Assembly: GCA_017642935.1 (NCBI GenBank)
Contig: JAEPOK010000003.1
Coordinates: forward strand, 62,001-126,000
Length of the DNA stretch: 64,000 nt
Direction: 5' to 3'
Source of the DNA: Hyphomicrobiales bacterium
GTDB lineage: Bacteria > Pseudomonadota > Alphaproteobacteria > Rhizobiales > MH13
Part shown: one piece after another, positions 54,383-62,859 of the stretch
Layout: every line of letters begins with the position of its first letter
How positions within the stretch are numbered: position 1 is the stretch's first letter
The notes under the pieces: model-generated
What the model saw: only the letters and a program-made list of their open reading frames with translations
Told to the model about the DNA's origin: nothing
Database searches by the model: none
Position numbers and translations under genes: made by a program

Positions 54383-55825
54383 TTAGGCCGAGCGGCTCAG
54401 TGCGCGCGCCGAACGCTGTGGTTGCGGCGGCATGTCCTGTGAGGGATCGGGCTCGTCGTGCGTACCGTCGTCCTCGGTTGCATCGCTTTGGTCAAGCAGT
54501 GGATGGGGTTCCACGTCGACCGCACGTGGACGCGCGAACAGATTGCCCTGGCCGTATTTCAGTTTGAAGTCGAGTAGCTCGACCATTTGGGATTCGCTTT
54601 CAACCTGATCGACGATGAGATCCATGCCATTGCGCGCGGCCAAATCTGACAAATCTTCAGGGTGGATATCGCTTTTCGTATCCGCGTCCGAGCCGAGGAA
54701 CAGGCCAACGGGCGCCTTGGCATAGCGGAAGCCGTACCGCGACAGCTCGAACAGATCGGAGCGCGCATCGGCGAGCTGCGTAACGCTCATGCGGAAGCCG
54801 AGATCAGCCAGCGTATGGAGCAGGTCGAAGTCGATCGGGCTGAAGGCGCGAACATCTTTTTGGGTGATTTCAATGACCAGGCGTCCCGCCAAATCCTTGT
54901 TGTTGGTCAGAACCTGGACCAGCCAATCGGCAAAGCGCGATTGCATGATCGACGCGCCCGACAGGGGCACAAAGACGATGGCTGCCGATTCCCGGGCGGC
55001 AAATTTGTGCGCCAAGGCCAAAGCGCGTGCCACGACCGCTTTGTCGTAATCGACGCTCGCGCCGGCCGCTTCGATGGCGGGCACGGCATGGCGCGCATCT
55101 AAGGTTCCTGCCCCGTCCAGTTTCAGGTTGAACAGGGTCGCATAGGCACGGGCGCGGCGCTGCGGCAGCGTCACAACGGACTGCAGTGCAGCCTCGATGC
55201 GCTCATTTTCAACGGCCGATGCGACGCGCTTCAGCAGGGCCTCGTTGCGTTCTTCCTCCAAGGCTTCGGCGCGCTTCTGCGCTTCGGCATCCGGCTCAGG
55301 TTGCTTTTTCGTTTCGGGTTTTTCCGCGACCGGTTCTGGCGTTGCTTCTACGTCGTCCGGCTTGGTTGGTTTGGCAGGAGAGGCAGCCTTGCGGGTGCCA
55401 CGCTTGGCCATACCTTTGACTTGTTCCTCCAGCGTCACCATCCGGTGATCGGTATCGGAGACGGCCTCGGTAACCTGCGCAAGCAAGGCTCCGATGGCCT
55501 GCAAATCCTGATGAACCGGGGCGACGCCTGCATCGACGGCTTGCTGGGCATCGGTTTCCAGCGAGGCAAGCCGCGAGCGGATCATATCGATTTCGTTGAA
55601 GGCGTCCTGCAGCGCGTGATCGTTCATTTCCAGCTGGCGCTGGAATGTCTTGCGCTCAGCGCCGCGCGATATCGCCTGGTCAACAGCAGCAAGCGCGAAG
55701 AACAAGATCGCGCCGAACATCCCCGCCAGTTCCAACGGCAGGGCCGTCAGCCGATGCAGCATGGCCGTCGTGCTGATGGCTATGACCGCAATGGCAACAT
55801 AGATCAGGGCAACACTGGGCCGCAT
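54383..55825 (-). CDS. TipF-like membrane protein with degenerate EAL domain
   Basis: 480 residues. Two N-terminal membrane helices (ALIYVAIAVIAISTT; LAGMFGAILFFALAAV) are followed by a coiled coil at ~58-145, a Lys/Pro/Glu linker, and an EAL-like fold from ~210. The EAL signature, the catalytic Asn and the DD pair are missing; RLVIEITQ and YGQGNLFARPR remain. It is therefore unlikely to cleave c-di-GMP and may bind it. This layout matches TipF of Caulobacter, a c-di-GMP effector for flagellar placement. The C-terminal ~50 residues are acidic and disordered. TipF identity is a hypothesis. Confidence 0.75.
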   Translation of the reverse strand: MRPSVALIYVAIAVIAISTTAMLHRLTALPLELAGMFGAILFFALAAVDQAISRGAERKTFQRQLEMNDHALQDAFNEIDMIRSRLASLETDAQQAVDAGVAPVHQDLQAIGALLAQVTEAVSDTDHRMVTLEEQVKGMAKRGTRKAASPAKPTKPDDVEATPEPVAEKPETKKQPEPDAEAQKRAEALEEERNEALLKRVASAVENERIEAALQSVVTLPQRRARAYATLFNLKLDGAGTLDARHAVPAIEAAGASVDYDKAVVARALALAHKFAARESAAIVFVPLSGASIMQSRFADWLVQVLTNNKDLAGRLVIEITQKDVRAFSPIDFDLLHTLADLGFRMSVTQLADARSDLFELSRYGFRYAKAPVGLFLGSDADTKSDIHPEDLSDLAARNGMDLIVDQVESESQMVELLDFKLKYGQGNLFARPRAVDVEPHPLLDQSDATEDDGTHDEPDPSQDMPPQPQRSARALSRSA

Positions 55826-55993
55826 GCAGACTTCACCCGATGATCACGACGCTTGGCCGGGCGCGCGAATCACGTCCCAGCCTCCTCACCGCCTGACTAT
55901 GCCCTAATTCGCCTTCAATGAAGAAGCCAAGCGCGTGCACTCGCCCACAGGTTTACGGGCAGGCTGAATGGTTGGCGGTTGGGTTATGGTTGC

Positions 55994-56704
55994 CTAGACG
56001 GCTGCATTGGCCGCGCCATCGCTTTCCAATGCGCCATCGACGAGATGAATGCGGCGATCCATCTGGGTAGCTAGATCAAGATCATGGGTCACCGCCAGGA
56101 TCGTGCGGCCGGAGACATCGACAAGATCACGCAAAATCCCAAAGACTTGGTCGGTGGCCTTGGAATCCAATGACCCTGTCGGCTCATCGGCGAGGATCAA
56201 GGCCGGATCATTGGCAAGCGCTCGGGCCACCGCAACGCGTTGCCTTTGGCCGCCAGACAGCTGATCAGGGCGCTTATCGATATGACCTTCCAGGCCAAGC
56301 GAGGCCAAAAGATCACCGGCCCGCTCGGTTTGCGCTCTGCCGGACAGCCTGCTCAGGCGGCGCATCGGCAGCATAACGTTTTCGCGGGCGGTGAATTCCG
56401 GCAACAGGAAGTGAAATTGAAAGATGAAACCAAGCTCGGAAAGCCGGATGCGGGCGCGCTCATCGGTCGGCATTTCGTGTGTTGGCTGGCCCTTCACCAG
56501 CACATCGCCGGATGTCGGCAGATCGAGTAGGCCAAGCAAATAGAGCAGCGAGGATTTACCCGATCCCGATGGACCGGTGATCGCAACGAACTCGCCCTCG
56601 CCGACCGAGAGCGAGACATTGTCGACCAACGTCACTTTGACTGTCTCATCAAGAATGCGGGTCGCATTGACCGCTTCGAGCAGATGCGTGTCACTGGCCA
56701 TCAT
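55994..56704 (-). CDS. MacB/LolD-type ABC transporter ATP-binding protein
   Basis: 236 residues. Walker A is GPSGSGKSS, the signature is LSGGQRQRVAVARAL, Walker B is LILADEPTGSLD and the switch His is in AVTHD. FQFHFLLPEFTARENV is the Q-loop typical of the LolD/MacB group. It powers the permease encoded just upstream (ATGA overlap of 4 bases) together with the HlyD-like adaptor. Membrane-bound on the cytoplasmic side. Confidence 0.94.
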   Translation of the reverse strand: MMASDTHLLEAVNATRILDETVKVTLVDNVSLSVGEGEFVAITGPSGSGKSSLLYLLGLLDLPTSGDVLVKGQPTHEMPTDERARIRLSELGFIFQFHFLLPEFTARENVMLPMRRLSRLSGRAQTERAGDLLASLGLEGHIDKRPDQLSGGQRQRVAVARALANDPALILADEPTGSLDSKATDQVFGILRDLVDVSGRTILAVTHDLDLATQMDRRIHLVDGALESDGAANAAV

Positions 56705-57948
56705 GTGGCCCCGCGAATGATATCCACCGGGTTGAGGCTGGAGGCTTTGCTGGCCGGCATATAGGCGGCAAAGACGGCCGAGCCGAGCGCGATGCCAATT
56801 GCGATCGAGTAATGCACGACCGAGAACGTCATACGGATCTTGATCGGGTCGTCGCTTTCCGGGTTCACGAACTCGATCTGCCCCAGCGCGACCGTGAGCA
56901 AAGCGCCGAGGATCGCGCCGAGCACTGATCCACCGATCCCCATCGCCAACCCCTCCATGACGAACAGGCGCCGCATATCTTTCTCATAGAAGCCGAGCGA
57001 CTTCATGATGGCGATATCGCGGGTCTTCTCGTGGGTGATCGTGGAGATGATGTTGTAGATGCCAAAGCCCGCCACCAGCAGGATCGCGGCGACAACGGTG
57101 TACATGATGACATCGCGAACGATGAAGCTTTCCAGGATCGCTTGGTTGGCCTCTTGCCAGGACACGGATTTGTAGCCGAACTGGCCTTCGATCCAGCTGG
57201 CGACCGTGGGGGCGCTGTTGGGATCATTGAGCGAAATGCGGATATCGTTGACGGCGTTGGGCCGGCCAGAAAACACCTGGGCGGTCGACAGGTGCAGATA
57301 GCCGGTGGAGCTATCGACCGAATTGTTACCGGAATTGAAGATCCCGACCAACCGGTAGCGATGCACATCGCCGGCCGGCGACACCATGGTGATGGGATCG
57401 CCGATTTCGGCGTTGATAGAGCGCACCAGATCATCGCCCAAGACAACCGCGTCGGCGCGGCTGTTGAGGTCTGTCAGCAGCCCCTCTTTCATGTCATCGC
57501 CGATCTGGGAAACCCTGATCTCATGTTCGGGCACCACACCGGACAATGAGACGCCGGTGTCCCGCCCCGCGTAACGGATCACGCCTTGCACGCGCAGGGC
57601 CGCGGAGACGTTGCCCTCGACGACGGCGCGGATGGCGCTGGTAACCGCAACGGGATTGCGAATGCCTCGCGGATCATCGCGTGGCGCAAGGCTTTCGATT
57701 TGCGCGTCATCAAAGATGTCTTGCGCCGGCTGGCGCTGGGCTTCACGGCGCTCGTCGGAAATCTGGACGTTTGGAATGGCGTTGATCAGCTGATCGACAA
57801 AGTCCTCCTGGCTACCTTGAAGGAGTGCGGCCATGGCGATGGAAAACCCGACGCCTAGCGACACGCCGAGAATAGCGACCAGAGTCTGACGGCCGCGCGC
57901 AAAAACATGCGTGACGGCCAAATCAAAGAGAAGCAGCCAACCGCCCAT
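56701..57948 (-). CDS. MacB/FtsX-type ABC transporter permease
   Basis: 415 residues. One N-terminal helix (QTLVAILGVSLGVGFSIAMA), a periplasmic domain of about 220 residues, then three C-terminal helices (TVVAAILLVAGFGIYNIIS; GGSVLGAILGALLTVALGQI; VHYSIAIGIALGSAVFAAYM). THEKTRDIAIMKSLGF is the FtsX coupling segment. Such proteins are mechanotransmitters that export or extract substrates through a periplasmic adaptor. No outer-membrane channel is nearby. The start shares one base with the adaptor stop. Confidence 0.93.
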   Translation of the reverse strand: MGGWLLLFDLAVTHVFARGRQTLVAILGVSLGVGFSIAMAALLQGSQEDFVDQLINAIPNVQISDERREAQRQPAQDIFDDAQIESLAPRDDPRGIRNPVAVTSAIRAVVEGNVSAALRVQGVIRYAGRDTGVSLSGVVPEHEIRVSQIGDDMKEGLLTDLNSRADAVVLGDDLVRSINAEIGDPITMVSPAGDVHRYRLVGIFNSGNNSVDSSTGYLHLSTAQVFSGRPNAVNDIRISLNDPNSAPTVASWIEGQFGYKSVSWQEANQAILESFIVRDVIMYTVVAAILLVAGFGIYNIISTITHEKTRDIAIMKSLGFYEKDMRRLFVMEGLAMGIGGSVLGAILGALLTVALGQIEFVNPESDDPIKIRMTFSVVHYSIAIGIALGSAVFAAYMPASKASSLNPVDIIRGAT

Positions 57949-58946
57949 CAGGACCCCGTGGCTCGAATCCGCGCCCCATTGACCAGGCCGTCGGGAACCG
58001 GGCTGACCAACGCGGTGCCCTCCTCGAGGCCGCCGGTCACTTCCACGGTCGTGATACCGCGCAAGCCGGTCTCCACCGGGATTTCGCGAGCCGTACCGCC
58101 ATCAACAACAAAGACGGTGTTGCCACCGGAAAAGGCGGTCGTCGGCGCGAGCAACCGATCCTCGCGATTTTCGATCACCAGGTTCACATCGACGCTCATG
58201 CCGATGAAGAGCGGCGTGTCTTCCGGCAGGGCAAGACGAACGCGGTAGGTTTTGAGGACGCTGTCGCCTTTGGGCGTAATACTGGCGAGGGTCGCCTCTA
58301 ACACTTGATCGGGAAAGGCGTCCGCACGCAGAAGCGCACGCTGTCCAACTTCGATGAGCGGGATGTCTTCCTCATTGATCTCGGCGGTGATTTCCAAGGG
58401 ACGCGGCTGACCCACAGTGAACAGCACATCGCCCGCCTGGGCCACTTCGCCGACATCCGCGTCGAGCCGCAGGATCTGTCCATCAATCGGGGCGGTGATG
58501 CGATAGCGGCTGAGCACCTCGCGCTGAGCCGCTAGCCCGGCTTCGGCACTCGCCAATTCGCTGGCGGCTCGGTCAAAAGCTTCGCGTGAGCCAACACCGC
58601 GGTCCAGCAGGTTGGTGGCGCGTTCCACTTGTTGATTGAAAAGGCCAATGCGCGCTTCAAGCTCGCGCACGCGCGCGACCGTTTCGCTGTCGTCGAGTTC
58701 GACAATGAGATCGCCAGCCTCAACCGATTGGCCTTCGCAGTTGCAATGGCCGGTTATCCGCTGGGCAACGATGGAGGTGACGTCGGCACTGACCGCTGCC
58801 TCAACCACGCCGGAGGCGTAAACGATATGGGCAATGTCACCACGCGTGACGGTCGCCACCTCAACCGGTGTCGGCCGATTGGCGAAGAGGAAATAGCCGC
58901 CGCCAGCGGCGACGAGCAAGACAAGGATTATGATCAGTTTACGCAT
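57948..58946 (-). CDS. HlyD/MacA-type periplasmic adaptor
   Basis: 332 residues. One N-terminal membrane anchor (LIIILVLLVAAGGGYFLF), then a lipoyl half (ASGVVEAAVSADVTSIVAQR), a helical hairpin at ~95-150, the second lipoyl half (YRITAPIDGQILRL) and a beta-barrel. It links the permease to an outer-membrane exit duct. Unusual: CNC (Cys68, Cys70) lies in the first lipoyl motif, where most relatives have no Cys. It is first of three overlapping genes on the minus strand. Confidence 0.92.
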   Translation of the reverse strand: MRKLIIILVLLVAAGGGYFLFANRPTPVEVATVTRGDIAHIVYASGVVEAAVSADVTSIVAQRITGHCNCEGQSVEAGDLIVELDDSETVARVRELEARIGLFNQQVERATNLLDRGVGSREAFDRAASELASAEAGLAAQREVLSRYRITAPIDGQILRLDADVGEVAQAGDVLFTVGQPRPLEITAEINEEDIPLIEVGQRALLRADAFPDQVLEATLASITPKGDSVLKTYRVRLALPEDTPLFIGMSVDVNLVIENREDRLLAPTTAFSGGNTVFVVDGGTAREIPVETGLRGITTVEVTGGLEEGTALVSPVPDGLVNGARIRATGS

Positions 58947-59089
58947 GGTTCGATTCTAACACGCAGCCTCGGCACGGCTATACTTGCCCGCAGCGTTGGG
59001 TCGTTGACGCCCATCAACGTAGGTGCGCCGACCAAAGCGTTCGCTGCGCACTATTGCGCATACGGCTCGAAAGTCCTGTCAGGCTTCTG

Positions 59090-60460
59090 TCAGGAAACGG
59101 CCTGCAGCGTGCGCTTCAGACCGGCAAACATCTGATCGATGTCGCTTTCCGAGAACGTCAACGGTGGCGACAGCGCAATCGTGTCGCCGGTGACACGGAT
59201 CATCATATCCTGATTGTGGAAGGCATCCTGCATCGCTGCGAAGGCGCGGGCGGTCGGTTTGCCTTCGATTGGCGTGATGTCGATGCCCGCCACAATGCCG
59301 CAGGTTCGAATGTCTTCCACGATCGGCAGGTCCGCCAGATAGCTGTGCGCTGCGTCGGCAAACAGCCCTTCAAGCTGCGCGGCTTTTTCGTAAAGCCCCT
59401 CGTCGCGGTAGACGTTGAGCGTTGCCAAGGCGGCGGCGCAAGCGAGCGGGTGGCCGGAATAGGTATAGCCGTGGAAAAGCTCGATCATGCCCTCGCCTGC
59501 TGACTCCATGAAGCCATTGTAGATGTCGGTGCTTGCAATCACGCCGCCCATAGGCACCGTGCCCGACGTAATGCCCTTGGCGAACACGATCATGTCGGGC
59601 GTCACATCATAGCGCTGCGCGGCAAAGGCTGTTCCAAGGCGGCCGAAGGCTGAGATGACCTCATCGAAGATAAGCAAGATGCCATGCTTGGCCGTGATCT
59701 CACGTAGGCGCTTCAAATAGCCTTTGGGCGGCGGAAGAACGCCGGTGGACCCAGCCATCGGCTCAACGATGACGGCTGCAATCGTATCGGGGCCGTGAAG
59801 CGCGACAATGCTTTCCAGATCATCAGCAAGGTGCAAACCCCAGTCCGGTTCGCCCTTGGTGAAGGCCTGTTCGGCGCGGTTATAGGTGTGTGGCAAATGA
59901 TCGACACCGGCGATCAGTGCGCCGTAGAACTTGCGATTGTTGACGATGCCGCCGACCGAAATGCCGCCGAAGCCGGACCCGTGGTAACCGCGCTCGCGGC
60001 CGATGAGCCGCGTGCGTCCGCCATCGCCTCGCACCTTGTTATAGGCAAGCGCAATCTTCAGTGCCGTATCGACGCCTTCTGATCCGGAGTTGGCGAAAAA
60101 CACGTGGTCCAGTCCGTCCGGCGCTTCGGACGCTATGCGCGAGGCAACTTCGAACGCAATCGGGTGACCGAATTGAAAGGTCGGCGCGAAGTCTAGGCTT
60201 GCCGCTTGGTTTTGGATCGCTTCGACCACCGGCGCACGGCAATGCCCGGCGTTGCAGCACCATAGGCCGGCGGTCCCATCCAAGATCGCACGCCCGTCCG
60301 GGGTGAAATAGTGGTTGTCTTTGGACCCGGTGATCATGCGTGGATCGGTCTTGAACGCCCGATTGGCCGTATATGGCATCCAGAACGCGTCCAGATCGTT
60401 TGGCACGGAGAGTGGCGTTGTGCCTGCTGCGGGGTGGTTCGCGTCGGAGGAATCGAGCAT
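59090..60460 (-). CDS. Omega-amino acid:pyruvate aminotransferase (class III)
   Basis: 456 residues, PLP enzyme. LDAFWMPYTANRAFK, ILDGTAGLWCCNAGHCRAPV, FFANSGSEGVDTALKIALAY and GRERGYHGSGFGGISVGGIV match beta-alanine/omega-amino acid:pyruvate aminotransferases. The Schiff-base Lys is in IVFAKGITSGTVPMGG, preceded by LLIFDEVISAFGR. The start is ATG 60460 with AAGGGAG upstream. It moves the amino group of beta-alanine or related amines to pyruvate. It stands alone, divergent from the ABM gene. Confidence 0.93.
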   Translation of the reverse strand: MLDSSDANHPAAGTTPLSVPNDLDAFWMPYTANRAFKTDPRMITGSKDNHYFTPDGRAILDGTAGLWCCNAGHCRAPVVEAIQNQAASLDFAPTFQFGHPIAFEVASRIASEAPDGLDHVFFANSGSEGVDTALKIALAYNKVRGDGGRTRLIGRERGYHGSGFGGISVGGIVNNRKFYGALIAGVDHLPHTYNRAEQAFTKGEPDWGLHLADDLESIVALHGPDTIAAVIVEPMAGSTGVLPPPKGYLKRLREITAKHGILLIFDEVISAFGRLGTAFAAQRYDVTPDMIVFAKGITSGTVPMGGVIASTDIYNGFMESAGEGMIELFHGYTYSGHPLACAAALATLNVYRDEGLYEKAAQLEGLFADAAHSYLADLPIVEDIRTCGIVAGIDITPIEGKPTARAFAAMQDAFHNQDMMIRVTGDTIALSPPLTFSESDIDQMFAGLKRTLQAVS

Positions 60461-60648
60461 GACGGGTCTCCCTTTTTGGCGCAAAACGGGTGGCGGCTTG
60501 TTTCGGCACGCCTTATAGCGTGGACTGTGCGCCAAGCTTTGACTGTTTGGTCAAAACCTTAGTCTAGCTTTCCTGCAATGCAAAGAGTTCCTGGCCAATT
60601 CCAACGGGTTGGGTACACCACCGGCAACCATAGCGTCAGGGCCCTCCA

Positions 60649-60936
60649 ATGATTGTTGAATATCTGCGGTACACGATTGATGCGGAGCGCCAAGCCGCCT
60701 TCATTGAAGCTTACAAGAAGGCCGAGCCCATCTTGCTGTCTTCACCCTACGCGCTTGCGTTTGAACTCTGCCAATGCGTTGAAGACCCCTCGCAGTTCAT
60801 CATTCGCATTGAATGGACATCGGCAGAGGATCACTTGCAGAAGTTTCGCGGCAGCCAGGTTTTTCGCGACTTTTTTGGCTGTGTACGCCCTTTTCTCGGC
60901 GATATCGCCGAAATGCGCCACTACAGCGCCCTTTAA
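60649..60936 (+). CDS. Antibiotic biosynthesis monooxygenase (ABM) domain protein
   Basis: 95 residues, a single ferredoxin-like alpha/beta domain of the ABM/YgiN group: IVEYLRYTIDAERQAAFIEA, CQCVEDPSQFIIRIEWTSAE and FRDFFGCVRP. Members oxidise quinols or cleave haem-like compounds without a cofactor, but many have no known substrate. It is likely a homodimer. The EamA gene follows 29 bases later on the same strand. Confidence 0.85.
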   Translation: MIVEYLRYTIDAERQAAFIEAYKKAEPILLSSPYALAFELCQCVEDPSQFIIRIEWTSAEDHLQKFRGSQVFRDFFGCVRPFLGDIAEMRHYSAL

Positions 60937-60965
60937 CGGCCTGTTTCCAGGTTAGGTAACGACCA

Positions 60966-61925
60966 ATGGCCTCGCCCGCCACGCCAGCCCCCTTCGCCAT
61001 CGCCTCCATGCAGCGCCGCGCCATGGGCTCGGTTCTGATTGCGATCGCGATTTTGACGCTGATGGATGCCGGCATCAAACTGATGGCCGGCACGTTTGGC
61101 ACGCCACAAATCCTGGTGATGCGCTATGGCGCTGGGTTTCTGGTGGCGACCGTTCTGTTTATCGGGCTTCTAACCTTTGGACGCGTGCGCCTGCCGACGT
61201 GGCGCAGCCTTGTGCGCAGTTTTCAGCGCTCCCTGCTGGTGACCCTGGTCGCAACCTGCTTCTTCTACGCACTCGCCGTCATCCCGCTGGCCGAGGCAAC
61301 GGCGATCGCCTTCACGGCCCCGCTTTATCTGGCGCTGCTTGGCTGGATGATCCTCAAAGAGCCTGTGGACGGCAAAACCTGGATCGCGATCCTTATCGGG
61401 TTGGCCGGTGTGGGTGTTATCTCCTCGTCAGCTTTCACTAACGGTTTTTCCGGCGCGCTGAGCGGTTACATCGCCGCGGCCGTCGCATCCTTTGCCTATG
61501 CTGCAGCGCTGGTTTTGACCCGGCTGCACGCCGCCAGCGATCCCGTGCCGACGATGATCATGCTGCAAAGTGGGTTTTCTGGCCTGCTGGCCCTGCCGCT
61601 GCTCGCCCTTACCTTTGCTGGCATGGCCATCGATGGACGCCCGTTCGTCGCGCTCAATGCTGGCTGGCTGTGGTTCGCGCTCGGCATCGGCTTTCTGGGA
61701 ACCTGCGGCCATCTGTTTATGACCTACGGCTTCAAGCATGCGCCGGCGGCCAAGCTCGGCCCGATGGAATACACCAGCCTCTTATGGGCGGCGTTTTACG
61801 GCTTCGTGTTCTTCCAAGAGGTTCCAGGCGTGCGGTTGTTGATCGGCAGCGCGCTGATCGTGGTCGGCACCTGGATCGTGATGCGCCAGGAAAAAGACAC
61901 GGGAACAGCGATCGAAAGTTCTTGA
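60966..61925 (+). CDS. EamA/DMT-family transporter
   Basis: 319 residues with about ten hydrophobic helices in two EamA repeats, e.g. LIAIAILTLMDAGIKLMAGT, AEATAIAFTAPLYLALLGWM and LRGxx-free loops, then GTCGHLFMTYGFKHAPAAKL and LLWAAFYGFVFFQEVPG. Such carriers move amino acids or other metabolites across the inner membrane; direction and substrate cannot be inferred. It may share a transcript with the ABM gene. No terminator was seen directly after it; one follows the next small gene. Confidence 0.9.
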   Translation: MASPATPAPFAIASMQRRAMGSVLIAIAILTLMDAGIKLMAGTFGTPQILVMRYGAGFLVATVLFIGLLTFGRVRLPTWRSLVRSFQRSLLVTLVATCFFYALAVIPLAEATAIAFTAPLYLALLGWMILKEPVDGKTWIAILIGLAGVGVISSSAFTNGFSGALSGYIAAAVASFAYAAALVLTRLHAASDPVPTMIMLQSGFSGLLALPLLALTFAGMAIDGRPFVALNAGWLWFALGIGFLGTCGHLFMTYGFKHAPAAKLGPMEYTSLLWAAFYGFVFFQEVPGVRLLIGSALIVVGTWIVMRQEKDTGTAIESS

Positions 61926-62066
61926 AAAGAACCTTTGATTGGAACCAATGACTATTGGCGGCGTTGGGACCGTCAACTGGCAGCAATGCTGGTTTGAGCT
62001 ATGCATTGCCGCCGCCCCCCGCCTTTCTGCGCGCGATGTGACCGATAACCTGCTGGAGGACATCTC

Positions 62067-62141
62067 ATGCGCAACATTTTTTACATCATCGGCGTGATAG
62101 TCGTTGTTTTGTTCATTCTGTCGTTTCTCGGCTTGGTCTAG
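62067..62141 (+). CDS. 24-residue single-pass membrane microprotein
   Basis: ATG 62067 to TAG 62141 encodes 24 residues starting MRNIFYIIGVIVVVLF and ending FLGLV: a short basic N-terminus and one transmembrane helix. GGAGGA at 62055-62060 is an ideal ribosome site, and a very strong terminator follows 29 bases after the stop, so it is a complete expression unit. I recall near-identical tiny ORFs in other alphaproteobacteria. The function is unknown. Confidence 0.75.
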   Translation: MRNIFYIIGVIVVVLFILSFLGLV

Positions 62142-62170
62142 ATAGGCCCCGAAACGATCAGACGCCGTTT

Positions 62171-62215
62171 GCCGCGGTCAGCCTCAGGTTTCGAGCTGAC
62201 CGCGGCTTTTTTTTT
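62171..62215 (+). terminator. Intrinsic terminator after the 24-residue gene
   Basis: GCCGCGGTCAGC (62171-62182) pairs perfectly with GCTGACCGCGGC (62195-62206), loop of 12, followed by nine T (62207-62215). It isolates the groESL promoter from upstream transcription. Confidence 0.95.
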
Positions 62216-62353
62216 GGAACAGTGCTGTTCGACAACCTATGGCGCTTGTTGCTGGTTGGCTCTAAACGGCCCAAGAGCACTGCGCGCCATTGGGCGTTCG
62301 CTGGCCATCAGCGTCGCGGCGCGGGCACATGCAAAAAAGTTGCGCGGCCCATC

Positions 62354-62382
62354 CTTGACACCTCATCGGACCATCCTTATCT
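62354..62382 (+). promoter_or_regulatory. Heat-shock-type promoter of groESL
   Basis: CTTGACA at 62354-62360 and CCTTATCT at 62375-62382, about 16 bases between cores, fit an alphaproteobacterial RpoH (or RpoD-like) promoter. It lies just upstream of CIRCE, so the expected start site falls in or near the operator. No transcript evidence is available. Confidence 0.6.
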
Positions 62383-62392
62383 CCACGGCGCG

Positions 62393-62419
62393 TTAGCACT
62401 CACCAATGGAGAGTGCTAA
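62393..62419. promoter_or_regulatory. CIRCE operator (HrcA binding site)
   Basis: TTAGCACTC (62393-62401), nine bases, GAGTGCTAA (62411-62419): a perfect match to the CIRCE consensus. HrcA represses groESL here at normal temperature. It lies 92 bases before the groES start, within the leader. Confidence 0.97.
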
Positions 62420-62510
62420 CTTGCGTTTCAGGCTCCCTTTTTGGGCGCCGTACATTCAACCAAGACTGCTGCGGCCACATGGCCGCGCCCAACCCAAGGA
62501 TGAGGACAAG

Positions 62511-62798
62511 ATGGCATTCCGTCCCTTGCATGATCGTGTGGTGGTGCGTCGCATCGACTCCGATGAAAAAACCGCCGGTGGGATCATCATCCCCGACACC
62601 GCAAAAGAGAAACCGCAGGAAGGCGAAATCGTCTCCGTAGGCCCTGGCGCCCGCGACGACGCCGGTAAAGTCCAGGCTCTGGACGTCAAAGCTGGCGACC
62701 GCGTGCTGTTCGGCAAATGGTCCGGCACCGAAGTGAAGATCGACGGTGAAGACCTGCTGATCATGAAGGAAAGCGACATCATGGGCGTGGTCGCCTAA
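62511..62798 (+). CDS. groES: Co-chaperonin GroES
   Basis: 95 residues. It caps the GroEL cavity during folding. [20 protein letters not shown], then the mobile loop [39 protein letters not shown] and a final ESDIMGVVA are all canonical. The start is ATG 62511 with AAGGATGAGG upstream; the longer open frame starts inside the CIRCE leader and is not real. It is co-transcribed with groEL, 106 bases downstream. Confidence 0.98.
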   Translation: MAFRPLHDRVVVRRIDSDEKTAGGIIIPDTAKEKPQEGEIVSVGPGARDDAGKVQALDVKAGDRVLFGKWSGTEVKIDGEDLLIMKESDIMGVVA

Positions 62799-62859
62799 GC
62801 GACATCGCCTTCCGCTCTATTCCTTTTCACTATTTTGGCATTTCCCGCTCTGTTCTTAA

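Noticed and set aside
62222..62419. 65-codon frame (GTG start) before groES
   Set aside because: It runs through the heat-shock promoter and ends inside CIRCE, which cannot be conserved as both; no recognisable motif.
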